From assembly GCF_000003815.2 (NCBI RefSeq), contig NC_049981.1, positions 14,529,559 through 14,593,558 on the forward strand: a DNA stretch of 64,000 nt, written 5' to 3'. Every line of letters begins with the position of its first letter. Within the stretch, counting starts at the first letter, position 1. Position numbers and translations under genes: made by a program. Positions 29,683 through 40,443 of this stretch are shown here, piece after piece. This DNA is from Branchiostoma floridae. Taxonomy: Eukaryota; Chordata; Leptocardii; Amphioxiformes; Branchiostomatidae. The notes beneath the pieces were generated by a model, which worked only from the letters and a program-made list of their open reading frames with translations, searched no databases and was not told the origin of the DNA.

Positions 29683-29817
29683 CTTGAAGGTTTAATAGCG
29701 CAATCCACGTCCAAGCGGAACCGTTTGAAGAGTGCTATGAGCTTGGAGATGAGATCCACGTTCCCCACCCTATCGGCGTGGATCAGTACTATGTTCTCTT
29801 CATTGTCCGGGATTCCT
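29683..29817 (-). CDS. Isolated exon-like block, unknown product
   Basis: On the minus strand a 135-nt block is bordered by CCCATAG upstream and by AG/GTACGA downstream and is open in one frame. It encodes an amphipathic, ordered-looking sequence (GIPDNEENIVLIHAD, then DLISKLIALFKRFRLDVDC). A strand followed by a helix and 'LDVD' recalls TIR/SEFIR-type signalling domains, but this is a weak resemblance. I found no neighbouring exons, so it may be a remnant or a chance frame. Confidence 0.3.
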
Positions 29818-30511
29818 CTATGGGACACATCATATAGGTCGTAAAACAACGGTGCATATACGTATAAAAACACAGTTTTTATAAGCTCATCCGGACATAA
29901 AATCTCGGCCGATTATTATATTTCATTTGATTCTTATTTCTTTTCATTATAACCAACGCGAATATTTCTGTCTAGATCTTACAGTAACCTCGTTTGCTGG
30001 AGGTTACAATTTAGGCTAAAAGCAAATATTTCAGGTACTGAAAGAAAGAAAGAGAAGTTAGTGGGGGCAAGCTGGATATACTAGTAACGTTACTGGTTTA
30101 TAGATCCGGCAAAAAATGTACAAAAGGCGCCGCATAGCGGTAAATGTTTATTACTGCAGATGACGGTAGACTAGTATATGGCATGCGCATCAGGGGATGA
30201 AGCACAAGAAAAGAAAAGCGAGTTGATTTAGATTAAGGAATATTCAGAGAGATTTAGATGTAGGAATATTCAGAAAGAAACCTCTGCATCCATATAGTTA
30301 CCACAAGCTCACAGTAATCAAGTTCACATACAAGAAAATTTGGGTGCGTCCAATCTTTGTGTTGGAAATTACAGTTCAACTTTTTCAAGAAGTTCACATA
30401 CAGTCAACCTGTGTTGACAAGGAGACAATCTGACAGTGCAGTAGCGCGCCCTTGTGACATTTATCGGTATTGCATACATGACCAAACTTCCCGACAGCTG
30501 CATTATTCAAG

Positions 30512-33123
30512 ATGGCGGCGCCCATCTCTGCAGACGATGTGAAAAAGTTGATGGCCAGAAAAGATGAAATTGAGGAGGAAATTAAGACATGGCAGGACGT
30601 TTTGGAATCGGTAAGTCCGCACGAAATACCAACAATTAAATCTACGTTATCAAATATCTATAGAACCCGTGCATTTTGTCGAAATTAAACCTGGGGAGGG
30701 GATACTGTACTTTCTGCTTGTTCATGCTGACATGCTGTTTCTGTTTACAAATCTCCGCCTGAAGAAAACAATGAAGAAAAGACTCAAAATGCATACCATC
30801 GTGATAAGTTTTTAATTCATGCCCTCAAATTTGCATCAATCATTTCCTCATTCCCTGAGTTGCATTGCATGCTGCAAATTGATATGTCTGTAAACTGTGT
30901 TCTCCTGGACCAATTCTGTGTAGCAAAAGGGAGTGGGCATGAGTGGCCCCCTGGTGGACACAGAAGACTTTCCACGATCAGACATAGACGTGTACCAAGT
31001 CAGGACAGCACGACACAACATCATCTGTAAGTATTACATCATATCACCAACGAAGAATTTGATGATCTCACGCTTCTTTAAAAGTTTGAAGACTTTTTCT
31101 CGTATGTCTTGTTGTTTTAATTGTCTTCAGTGGATGTAGTGAATGCAACAAAAATACATAATGTTAACGTTAGAGTTTAAAACTGTACCTCCCTGTAAAT
31201 CAGTAGTCTCTTTAAAAAAATCCATGACCTGAACTGTCAGTACCTGATTATTGACTAGTTCTACCATCTCTGATGTACTTCAGGCCACTATGAGATGACT
31301 GACCTTTGCAGTCATCTTCCCACTCACTTCCAGTCACTCTACTCAAACAACTACATACACAGAGCCTACAAAAAAAGCCATACCACAAAATTGTCAAACC
31401 ACTGGCCAACCAACTTGCACCAGAAATTAAACCTGTAACGTCTCGATCGTGTGTCTGCTAACTTAGCCACTCGGTTATTCAATACCACCGGTTTCCTTGA
31501 CATCAATGTTGGATCGACCAATCAGTGAATCACACCTAACCTTGCCACTGAGAGGGTTAATGTGTTACTCAGTTAAAGTTTTATTGACCATAACTTTGAC
31601 CATAGGTTTACAGAATGACCACAAGGCGATCATGCGTGAGATAGAGGAGGGACTACACAACCTGCATGCCCAGGCCAGGGAGAAGGGTCAGGGTGAGAAA
31701 ATAGAAATCCGGCCGGAAAATACGGACAAGCTGGAACCCTTCGCCAGGGTGGACAGCGTTGCTGCAGGGGGGCCTGCCAGTATGGCCGTAAGTACAATTA
31801 TACAGAATGTTTTTTTACTACACTGTTGTGGTAGATTTCTTTTTTTTTCAGAGATTACTATAAGGTCAATTACTTTTGCAGGGAATGAATTTTGCAGTAG
31901 AATGGGAAAGATTTTGTGGCATTTTAAGTTTGAGGTTAAGATTGATTCTGTAGTAACAGTTACTGAAGTGCTAGTGATACACTAGAAATGCATATTTGTA
32001 GTGTTATCAAATGCANTGCAGTAATACAGTCATCTGGAAAATGAAAACATTGTGAAAGTTTTAAGATTTGTCATTAGTGAGGCAAAGGTGCTTCTGTCAT
32101 GTATTCTTTTGCTTTCTGTCCTTTGAACTTATTATAAAAGTACCAGGAGTTTTCTAAACATCTAGAAATGAGTCATCTACGTTGTATCACTATCAGTAAA
32201 ATTCAAGTTGGCAGTGGATGCACATGTTTATCTGTTTGACACAAGTTGTGAGTGCTGACATGTTTCCTCCTTTTGTTGTTTCCAAGGGTCTGCAGGTAGG
32301 AGACCAGGTGCTACAGTTTGGGTCGGTGACACCAGCAAACTTCACAGGCCTGCAGAACATAGGACAGGTGGTGCAGCATAGTGAGGGGGTAAGTACTGTC
32401 TGTACTCCAACCACCTGTCTAACCCTTACCCCTTACCTTAGAATATAGCACAGGTGGTGCAGCTCAGCACGGGGGTAAGCACTGTAGTCTAACCCCCATC
32501 TAACTCTGACTAAGTCAAACCTTTATCTCTAAAAATGCACCCAATTACACATGTATGTTCCTTATCCCTGTGTCTTGTTTGTTTCAAGCACATACAGTAT
32601 ACTGTTGGCAAGTTTCCTCAATCATGATGTCACGATAGAAAATTGATTATATCTATGGCTTCTACAGAAAACGGTTCCAGTCAGGGTTCTGCGGGGAGAG
32701 GAGACGATGAACCTTGGTTTGAGACCACAGAGATGGTCTGGCAGAGGTCTCCTTGGGTAAGAACATTTGAGTGTGACATCATGCAACATTCCGTGGCATA
32801 TTGTCCAACATACCAGTTGTCCATCAATGATTTTATAAGTAGAGATCCGGATCGGAGTGTCTGTTGACAGAGACTCTGATTGGGATCTGTTTCTGTCAAC
32901 TGCATGAGACACTGCTCAAGATTTTTACCAGTAGAATCAATGATTATTAGACATTGATTCATGAAATTTATGAAATATACATTCAGTACAAAATTTTCTG
33001 TAAACTCTTGTCTCCTAGACTTCTAGGAAATAATTAGTATGATAGAAATACCTCTGTGTACTCATCTAATATCTATATTTTTTTCTTTTATTTTTCAGGT
33101 GCAACATAGTTCCTGTTACCTGA
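30512..33123 (+). CDS. PSMD9: 26S proteasome assembly chaperone PSMD9 (p27/Nas2)
   Basis: PSMD9/Nas2 is a cytosolic and nuclear chaperone that binds the C-terminal tail of an ATPase subunit (Rpt5) while the 19S base is assembled. Six exons join in frame: 30512-30610, 30924-31026, 31606-31787, 32287-32388, 32668-32756 and 33099-33123, giving 199 residues (human 223). The N-terminal helical domain ([39 protein letters not shown]) is followed by a PDZ domain (residues about 105-190; [26 protein letters not shown]) and the family's C-terminal [15 protein letters not shown]. The ATG at 30512 lies in a CpG-rich 'caagATGGCG' context and is the only suitable start. Intron 4 holds an 86-bp partial duplication of exon 4. 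A single N lies at 32016 in intron 3. Confidence 0.95.
32442..32474 (+). other. Candidate duplicated mini-exon (33 nt) in PSMD9 intron 4
   Basis: The 3' end of exon 4 and its donor recur 86 bp downstream. The copy is preceded by a CTAAC and a pyrimidine-rich ...CCTTACCTTAG acceptor and followed by GTAAGC. It is exactly 33 nt in phase 0 and encodes [11 protein letters not shown], against [11 protein letters not shown] in exon 4. Inclusion would insert 11 residues in the PDZ domain. The upstream mini-intron would be only 53 nt. Whether it is spliced in is unknown. Confidence 0.45.
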
Positions 33124-33266
33124 TCAGTGTATCATTAGGAAATCATGTTGGATAGTAAATGTACAACTTTTCATGCATTCCTACAGTACACGATGTAAAC
33201 TGTTGAATACATTGTGTTCATGGGCATAAAATATAGATTCTTCACTATGGCAGACATGAAAAGAAA

Positions 33267-33272
33267 AATAAA
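33267..33272 (+). terminator. Poly(A) signal of PSMD9
   Basis: AATAAA lies about 145 nt after the TGA at 33121-33123, in AT-rich sequence. Confidence 0.5.
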
Positions 33273-33449
33273 TTTCGTGTAATTCAAGTGATCATTAGAT
33301 GTTCAATTGCTCATGCCTACATGTTCGTGAATATCAGTGCTATTTTGAGAAATTCTATGTAGTTGGTTACTGCAGGTATTAATAGAGTTTAAGATTTTCA
33401 ACTGCATTGAAACTTTTTTTCCAAATAGACATTCAATTGCTTAATATAG

Positions 33450-34100
33450 ACATTTACCTATGTTACACTTATGCCATTTGACTGTCTAAAAAGACATTGG
33501 TGACATAAGTTATAATTGCAGAACAAGTCAATGTTGTTACTATGTATACAAAGTACATGTAAGTGTTTGTTTGAGCTGTTTAGTCATAAAAGCTCAATTT
33601 TGCTTGGAGGACGCTGTTGTATGACAAACAGTGTTGCTAGATGTCAGTTGAATAATTGTCTGTATTGATATCTATAGAGGTGTTGTTTGATTGGCATTCT
33701 GTGGTATGCCTAGTCCATGCATGTGTAGACACACCCATTTTTACATATTAGTAGCTAATAAATAACAAAGTATGTCTGTAGAAATTCCTATGTCTCCTGT
33801 CGCTCTCCCCTCTGCTGTGATGTTTTCCTGTCCTGTTGTCTTCTTGCATTGCTTGATTCTTGAGTCTCCATTACCGCGGTGAACTGGACTCTATTACACA
33901 TTTGTCTCTGTTACACTTACATCATTTGACCATTTAAAAAAGAAAATTGCTCATGTAAGTTTGCAGACCAAAAGTCAATTTCCTTACACATGTACAAATT
34001 GTAGATGCCATGAGGCATGACTGACAGTGTACTTGAAAGAAGTCAGATGTATAATTATTGTTATATTGGCATTAATACATATTCTGTGGTGTTTCAATTC
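33450..34100 (+). repeat. Diverged direct duplication between PSMD9 and the dehydrogenase
   Basis: A segment near 33463 (TTACACTTATGCCATTTGAC ... CATAAGT) recurs in diverged form near 33912 (TTACACTTACATCATTTGAC ... GTAAGT), and a 'TTGGCATT ... CTGTGGT' end recurs near 33690 and 34066. Many indels are present. It is probably an old local duplication of non-coding DNA. Confidence 0.45.
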
Positions 34101-34264
34101 AATGTGAAGGCACCCTCATACCCATATTGTGCTACACATAATTTTATACAATCATGTAAGTTCAATAGAAAAGGTCCATAGTAGTTTTAGACTCATAACA
34201 ATTAATAGTAGCAAAGTCCATTATAAGCTTCTGGCATATTTGTATTCTACAGGCTCTTGTTACT

Positions 34265-36733
34265 TTAAAATAAAGAAGTTTTTTGTAATTCCATCCAATC
34301 CAGAACCTGTGGAAAGAATGGCCGGAGTTTGGCCATTGGCCACACCATAATCCACGGGTAGTACAGCTCACGTTGCCGTACAGTGCCGCTGCGTATAATC
34401 ACCATGGCAGCATCCTCCGCTGAGAGAGCGGTGAGTTTGCAAGGTATTCGATTCCAAAGAACTTGAAAAGAGAAGAAAAAGAGATTTAGTTGTTTTGAAA
34501 AACCAACAATGTTTGGACTGAGTAGACTTCACATGGAATTTTCTAAAACTGCAAATTGATACCAAATGTTACATATGTATCCTTTTACCTTTGCTGAGTT
34601 CATGGCTTGTTCCGTGTCTATCAAGCCCAGCACCACCAGTGTAATTGACACGTCAGCCTTCTTCAGTTGAAGCTCCTGTCGCAAAGATCCGAAGAATCCA
34701 TCAAGGGCAAACTTTGCCCCCGAGTAGAAGGACAGGAAAGTACTCGTGATTTTACCTGTGGCAACGTAGTGCATGTCAAAAATGCAGGTTACTTTCACTC
34801 TTAGTAATCTGCCTTTTGTCAAGGTAGTTTTATAAGGTCGGTAAATCAATTCAATAAAGTTTTCTTAGGTTTAGTTGCATAATAAAACTTCAATGGTTTG
34901 TTGGTTCTTACCTAAAAGCGATGACACGACCACCACACTGCCGTTGCTCTGCTCTAACATGGGTAGCGCGAGTGATGCCAGCCGTATGTATGACAGGTAG
35001 TTAATGTTGGTGAAGTCCTCAAGGAATGCCATATCTCCGTCCCATAGAAAAGGGCCTCCTTTGTTATAGCTTGAACCCATGTGGTTCAACACAAGGTAGT
35101 CAAGTCCTCCTGTGTACATTTTGCAAGTTGATAAGATGCTTTTAATAAGTTAGTACTTTTTTCTAAAATTGCAACAGAAAAGTGACTTGTGCATTGACTG
35201 TGACTGAGGAAAAATACGTCATGAAATTTTCCATCAAATATTTGCAGTATTCTCCTTTGTGCACAATTTACACAAAGGAGAACAAGAAATCAAAGATCTC
35301 ATAACTCCATGAAATAATTAGTTTTTCCTGATTTCTTTTTTATTGATTCTTCTTAATTCATAGCAGGAAATTGAAGGCTGAAAATGAAACTATTCTGGAC
35401 CTTAAAATTTGACCTGACTTTCTGTCAGTGTCCCAAACATGCCTATAATAGGTTACCCTGAGGAAAGCTGTAGCAAGGGCCAGACATTTGATGTGTTCTT
35501 TGCTGCACTAAAATTACATTTTCAATGTCATTATTACAAGCTTTCAGTAGAAGCCGCTTACTTGAACAACCCATGGTCATTTTGCGAGATTATCTGGTAA
35601 TGGTATGGTAACAATAGCTGATTTGACTTGATGTTAGTATTATGAATACCAAATTTTTCCTTTGCTGTTTGGATGGTCCTCTCACAGTCCTCTGGTTTCC
35701 CCATGTCTCCTGCTACATAGATGGCCTCCTGGGCTCCCAGGTCCTTCATCTTAGCTACAACCTGGACAAATACAGGATGGACCAGAAATAATGTCTCCTG
35801 CTACATAGATGGCCTCCTGGGCTCCCAGGTCCTTCATCTTAGCTACAACCTGGACAAATACAGGGTGGACCAAAAATAATGTCTCCTGCTACATAGATGG
35901 CCTCCTGGGCTCCCAGGTCCTTCATCTTAGCTACAACCTGGACAAATACAGGGTGGACCAGAAATAATGTCTCCTGCTACATAGATGAACTACTGGGCTC
36001 CCCAGGAAAACAGCTTTGACGTATTGCACAAATTGGTTTCATATAACTGCAATAAAATACATAATGTATTTGTTTGTCCCAATGATTTTCCTAACAACTT
36101 TGCCTCTTTGAGTCGTGCCTCCCTCCTTGCGGTGATGACGACCTTTGCACCCAGCCTTGCATAGTGGTACGCCATCTGTTCACCGATACCAGTACTGCAA
36201 CCAGTGACAACAACTCTGGCTCCCCTCAAGGATTCTACAAAGAAAACCATCAATTTTATATTTGGTAACTGTTACCTGTGCGTGTGTTTAAAAACAATTT
36301 CAGGCTCCATTAATTTTGCTTTGAAACAAAAGAGCTGACAAATTTCTCCTTATCAATAAGCTGCTTCACAGTTGGAACTAAGTATGCACAAGGTCAAAGG
36401 TGAAGGCCCCAAACTTAGAATATATATATAAATAAACTTAGAATAAACAATTCTTGCAGCTTTGGCCATCTATTCAACTTTTTATGTAACCATTTACAAA
36501 TTGTGAACTGACAATTACCTAGAATGTTCTTTTATATCTAATCTTTACATTTCTGGATCATCGCATGATCTGGATGAAAAAAAATATAGAATTCAATACG
36601 ACTGAGTGTGATATATGATTAACTACTTATAATGCATGGACAGACACTTACCAGGGTCAAAGCCATCAAAGTACAGATAGCAGCCAATCACAACAGCAGT
36701 CAGTAAAGCAAACAACCATGTCCATCCTGCCAT
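34265..36733 (-). CDS. HSD11B1L: Membrane-anchored short-chain dehydrogenase, HSD11B1-like
   Basis: A classical short-chain dehydrogenase/reductase related to 11-beta-hydroxysteroid dehydrogenase 1: NADP(H)-dependent oxidoreduction of a hydroxyl/keto substrate, anchored to the ER membrane; the substrate is not known. Exons (minus order): 36652-36733, 36104-36234, 35650-35761, 34912-35109, 34589-34755 and about 34265-34414, giving about 279 residues. The sequence shows an N-terminal membrane anchor ([20 protein letters not shown]), the cofactor motif TGCSTGIG, a strand-4 LNHMG, Ser in VVVVSSLLG, the catalytic YSGAK (Y-x3-K) and the family's ALDGFF and LGLIDTE. Exon 2 appears to end at a GC donor (GAG/GCAAAG). 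Exon 3 is followed by tandem copies of its own acceptor side. For the last exon, the frame needs the acceptor GGAG/GAT; the nearby CAG five bases earlier would cause a stop after seven codons. Confidence 0.88.
35705..36002 (-). repeat. 88-bp tandem repeat copying the exon 3 acceptor of the dehydrogenase
   Basis: Units start at 35705, 35793, 35881 and 35969, each 88 bp apart; the last is partial and diverged. Each full unit holds the first ~57 nt of exon 3 (coding [19 protein letters not shown]) and the acceptor TTTGTCCAG. Only the copy nearest the 3' end of the gene (35650-35761) continues to a donor. Since 88 is not a multiple of 3, reading through extra copies would break the frame. Confidence 0.95.
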
Positions 36734-37431
36734 CTATAATAAACATGGGAGTGACATAGGACAAAATATTCCTGTCGTTTTAGTCAACAACCATATTTTT
36801 CAAAGTAAAAAAGGACTTACAAACCTCTTGAGCTAAATCATTGATGTTAAAAGCATATTTTATTTATAAGTGTGAAGAATTTGTGAACTTCAGCTGCAAA
36901 TAACACGAAACAGCAGTAAGACCTGCAATTGTATTGCATGTATTTCTAACCTTGTTGTAACCTATATCCCTGATATGATGAAAAAGCAACCAACATACGG
37001 ACAACTGCAGTTCCTACGTAAGTTGCTAGGGGGCCCAAAGCCCATACAAATCATCAGGGATTGTACACATTTCTTCACATCTTGTACACCCAGAACACAG
37101 ATAAAGTGTAACCTACTAAAACAGGCTAACACCGGTTCTCACTCACAGGTGTCCAAGCAGATCAAGGAGGTTGAACCTCCTTGAGCAGATGTAACGTTAA
37201 GGAGGAAACAATTGTTATTTCAGCTAGCATTCAACTTGAATACTATATACCATAACGTTACTTAACATGCAATTTCCTATACCCTTTGGTTTTCTGGCAT
37301 AATGTGTAGTAGGAATACGGAGGCTGGAGTCAGACGGTCATTCTTTGTGCCAGGTGCAGGTAGCAGTCCGCTGTAGCAAAAAACTTGGGTAAAAGGTCAA
37401 CATGGGGCAAAGGTCAGCTACAAGATCCAAG
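36734..37431. promoter_or_regulatory. Shared intergenic region between divergent HSD11B1L-like and MICOS13 genes
   Basis: The two start codons face away from each other, 698 bp apart, so this interval must carry both promoters. No TATA box is obvious. It contains a perfect dyad at 37162-37184 (TCAAGGAGGTT, one base, AACCTCCTTGA). A joint bidirectional promoter is inferred from the arrangement. Confidence 0.5.
37162..37184. promoter_or_regulatory. Perfect 11-bp-arm palindrome in the divergent promoter region
   Basis: TCAAGGAGGTT and AACCTCCTTGA are separated by one G. It could be a binding site for a dimeric factor or the core of a hairpin repeat. Confidence 0.4.
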
Positions 37432-40400
37432 ATGGCGCTGTCCTTGGTGAAGTAAGTCTCTTTCTGACGAAATTTTAGACGATTGTCAAATTGTTGTTGA
37501 TTTTTAGTGTTCGCGTACTCATGTTAATGTAAGAGCATATCGTAGAGCTACCNNNNNNNNNNNNNNNNNNNNNNNNNNNNNNNNNNNNNNNNNNNNNNNN
37601 NNNNNNNNNNNNNNNNNNNNNNNNNNNNNNNNNNNNNNNNNNNNNNNNNNNNATGTTTTCGGCTCTAAGTCATGTTCTGCTTAGACGTTGTAACAGCGAT
37701 GTCACCCCTCCCCTTTCTCTGCGTTCTTTGTCGATGGTTACGCTACGCCGGCTACGTGTAATCGTTTTTTGCGGGAAATTGAACTATTGCGTTGCGTTAG
37801 TGTTTGCAACTTTAGTACTTTAAATATGTCAACTTGCCTCTTTGAGTAGCCGTGGTAAAAGTTTTTGCTGAAAACAGAAATGTGATTAGTGAAGTTAGAC
37901 TTAGAGGATACTGCCCCAGTACTGTCAATGACTCAATGGACAGGGACACACTGGTATATCCGCACTCTCAAACTTGGAGCTTGTCAGGAAATGGTACGCT
38001 CGTGAGTTTTTTACCGAAAATTTGACATAAATCGCCACTTCGTTCCATTTTGTGATTTTAATTTTTATCTATGTTAACGTTGTCATCAATTGCCCAATAG
38101 CAAATTCTCACAGGAGCCTGCCTGTTCAACAGGAATTCCACTTGATGGATATTATTGTGGCCTTTGATTTGGAACAATTCTCCTGTACTGGGAATTCTTA
38201 CCCACTTTTATTAACTTTTTCTCTCACAGAAATCTAACAAAGATTGTGATTGGTGGAGGTGCCCTGTATGTGACCTATGACCAGGGCATCTGGGGTGAGG
38301 GGTCACAGAGCACCAAGGCACTGACCCGGCTTAGTGGTCAGCTGGTTGCTAAGCAACCACCTTATGTCAAGGAGGTGAGTGACTGAAGTATAGATACTGT
38401 AAAAGGGGAAACGTTTGAAACTTGGTTTGTTCAGTTTTTGTAGGGACATCTTCATAGAAAAGCAAAAACTGCTGCAATAATTTTACTGCTGTCTTCTGCC
38501 CGCCTACTCTATTTTTTCACTCCTAATTTAAAACCACTGCTAAAACTCCATTTTTCTGGCCGCAGAATTAGATCCCCTCAAACCATTAGATTAATATACA
38601 TGTGTATGATGCTCGATTTGATGGACAAAGTCCCAATTCTTTTTCCTTTTACTTAAGAAGTTAAGTTTTAGGGACATATTCCTTTTGCCTGAACTTGAGC
38701 CAAATACTGTATTTGAATCATATTGTGAAACTTAAAAGTGATAAGAGTGATATCTTATTGATTGCTTATTTAAAAACCTTGTCTATCTCTCAAGATGGGC
38801 CATCTTTCATAAGGTAGAAGAAATCTTCTTAACACAGAAGAAATCTTTTAACACACGACCATTTTATGTATATACAGCTACTTTGCATTTGTAAGATGCC
38901 ACCTCATCCTAACATTTGTTTTCATCTAGCACATGTAGATGTACCTGTTTCTCTCGGCCTCTCATCCTGTGCTTTGTGTCTGTTTTTTTTCCATGACTTC
39001 AGCGACTGGGCGGTGTGCAGGTTAGGCTAGCACAGTATATATACTACTGACACCAAACCACGCCATGACCTAGGACATTGGAGTTTTCTTCAGTAATGTT
39101 TCTCACCTGATTGCTTTTCAATGTCTACCTTCCTCAGAGCTTCTGAAGTGCTCCTTCTTGCCACTATATGTAACCAAATGTAGATGGTGCTTTTGCGGCA
39201 AGAATACAATCCCAAACGTGGCTAAGTCTGTACCCATCTTCAAAAGCACATACCTACATCACATATAGTGGCAAGAAGCAACACTTGAGTCAGAAGTTCT
39301 GAGGAAGATAGGCATTGAAACGTAAGCAGTTGAGACTATACTGGTTGAATAAAAGAATATTCCAATATCCTATGTTCGATCAACCCAATGAAATCATTTT
39401 GGAACACCAGGGCTGATCAGGGGAGGGTGGAGGTTGTCTGTAAAATTGTTTAAAATGAGGGAATTGAGAAAATTAAGTTACAAAGTGGAAATTTTGATCA
39501 TACTTTCATGCAGTTTAATTGTTTGTACAGTCATTTCTTCCTACAATCAACATATTGAATGTTAGAAATACCTGTTGTTGTTGTTGTTGTCGCTGTTTAG
39601 ATGCTTCGTTTGATAATTTTTGTTATTGCCATCTTCTGTCACCATAAACACCTGTTTCTTGCCTTGTTGTTTTTTTGTTTGCTGCTTGTTAATACTATCC
39701 TAGAACTTACTACCACCAGCTGTTATAATTTTCAAAATTGTTTAATTAAGACATTTTATGATATTAAAACTGTATGAAAAAGGCTCAAAGATATTTTGAG
39801 TGTTACTTGTTCATGTACATGTATGTCTCTTATAGTTCCCCAGTACTGAAGAGATGGCTGTGAGTGTGAGAGACAACTGGAATTCTGGTAAGTTTGCAAA
39901 AAATGTATATCTAATTTGCTATCTACATGTATATTGTGTTGTATTGTATTGACTTGTGTTGGAACATGATTGTGAAACTGGATGTGACAATTACAGGTGT
40001 GTTTTGAGAGTGTGAAGTATATCTATCATCAGGTAATTCATTTTTTGTGACACAAATAGAACTTGTTGCCTATCTGCCAAATGACAGTAACATTTTGACA
40101 GTTCCCAATGTTGCACTACCATACATAACCACTAGGTGTCCTTCCTGCATTGCATTACATGCTTTTAGTTGCAAATCCTCTGTAAATTTGGACTATGTGT
40201 ATTGTGTAGTACAGATTGACAGGCTTCATCTGTCTTTCAAAACCTTCAATCTTATGACAGTGGATGCAGTTCTTTTTATGCCAGGTAGATGTCTCTGATG
40301 TACTTTTTTCTTCCACAGGGGTGATGAAGGTTTGCTCTGGACTGTCAGCTGCCCCGGCTTTTGTGGGAAAGTACAGCGAAAAGGCAACAACTTCTCTCGC

Positions 40401-40443
40401 CCTCTTCATCAGACAAAACTTGCACCCAAATGTTGGGAAATAG
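37432..40443 (+). CDS. MICOS13: MICOS complex subunit MIC13 (QIL1)
   Basis: MIC13/QIL1 is a small inner-mitochondrial-membrane protein that links MIC10 subcomplexes to MIC60 and is needed for crista junctions. Exons 37432-37451, 38230-38374, 39836-39887 and 40319-40443 (TAG) join in frame, giving 113 residues (human 118). Diagnostic parts are an N-terminal hydrophobic segment (KIVIGGGALYVTYDQGIWG, matching the family's GGA.Y..YDQ) and a C-terminal VRDNWNSGVMKVCSGLSAAP followed by KYSEK. An upstream in-frame ATG at 37402 would add ten residues (MGQRSATRSK). I prefer 37432 because the hydrophobic segment then starts close to the N-terminus, as in the family. Intron 1 contains the assembly gap and intron 2 a foldback transposon. 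Confidence 0.9.
37553..37652. other. Assembly gap of 100 N
   Basis: Exactly 100 unknown bases, a placeholder length typical of scaffold joins. It lies in intron 1 of MICOS13, so the true intron length is unknown and a small exon there cannot be excluded. Confidence 0.99.
39071..39372. mobile_element. Foldback (hairpin) element in MICOS13 intron 2
   Basis: The left arm, about 39071-39180, is the imperfect reverse complement of about 39255-39372. Matching parts include TAGGACATTGG with CCAATATCCTA, TACCTTCCTCAGAGCTTCTG with AGAAGTTCTGAGGAAGATAG, and CTTCTTGCCACTATATGT with ACATATAGTGGCAAGAAG. Arms of about 110 bp around a short spacer are typical of foldback MITEs. Confidence 0.85.
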
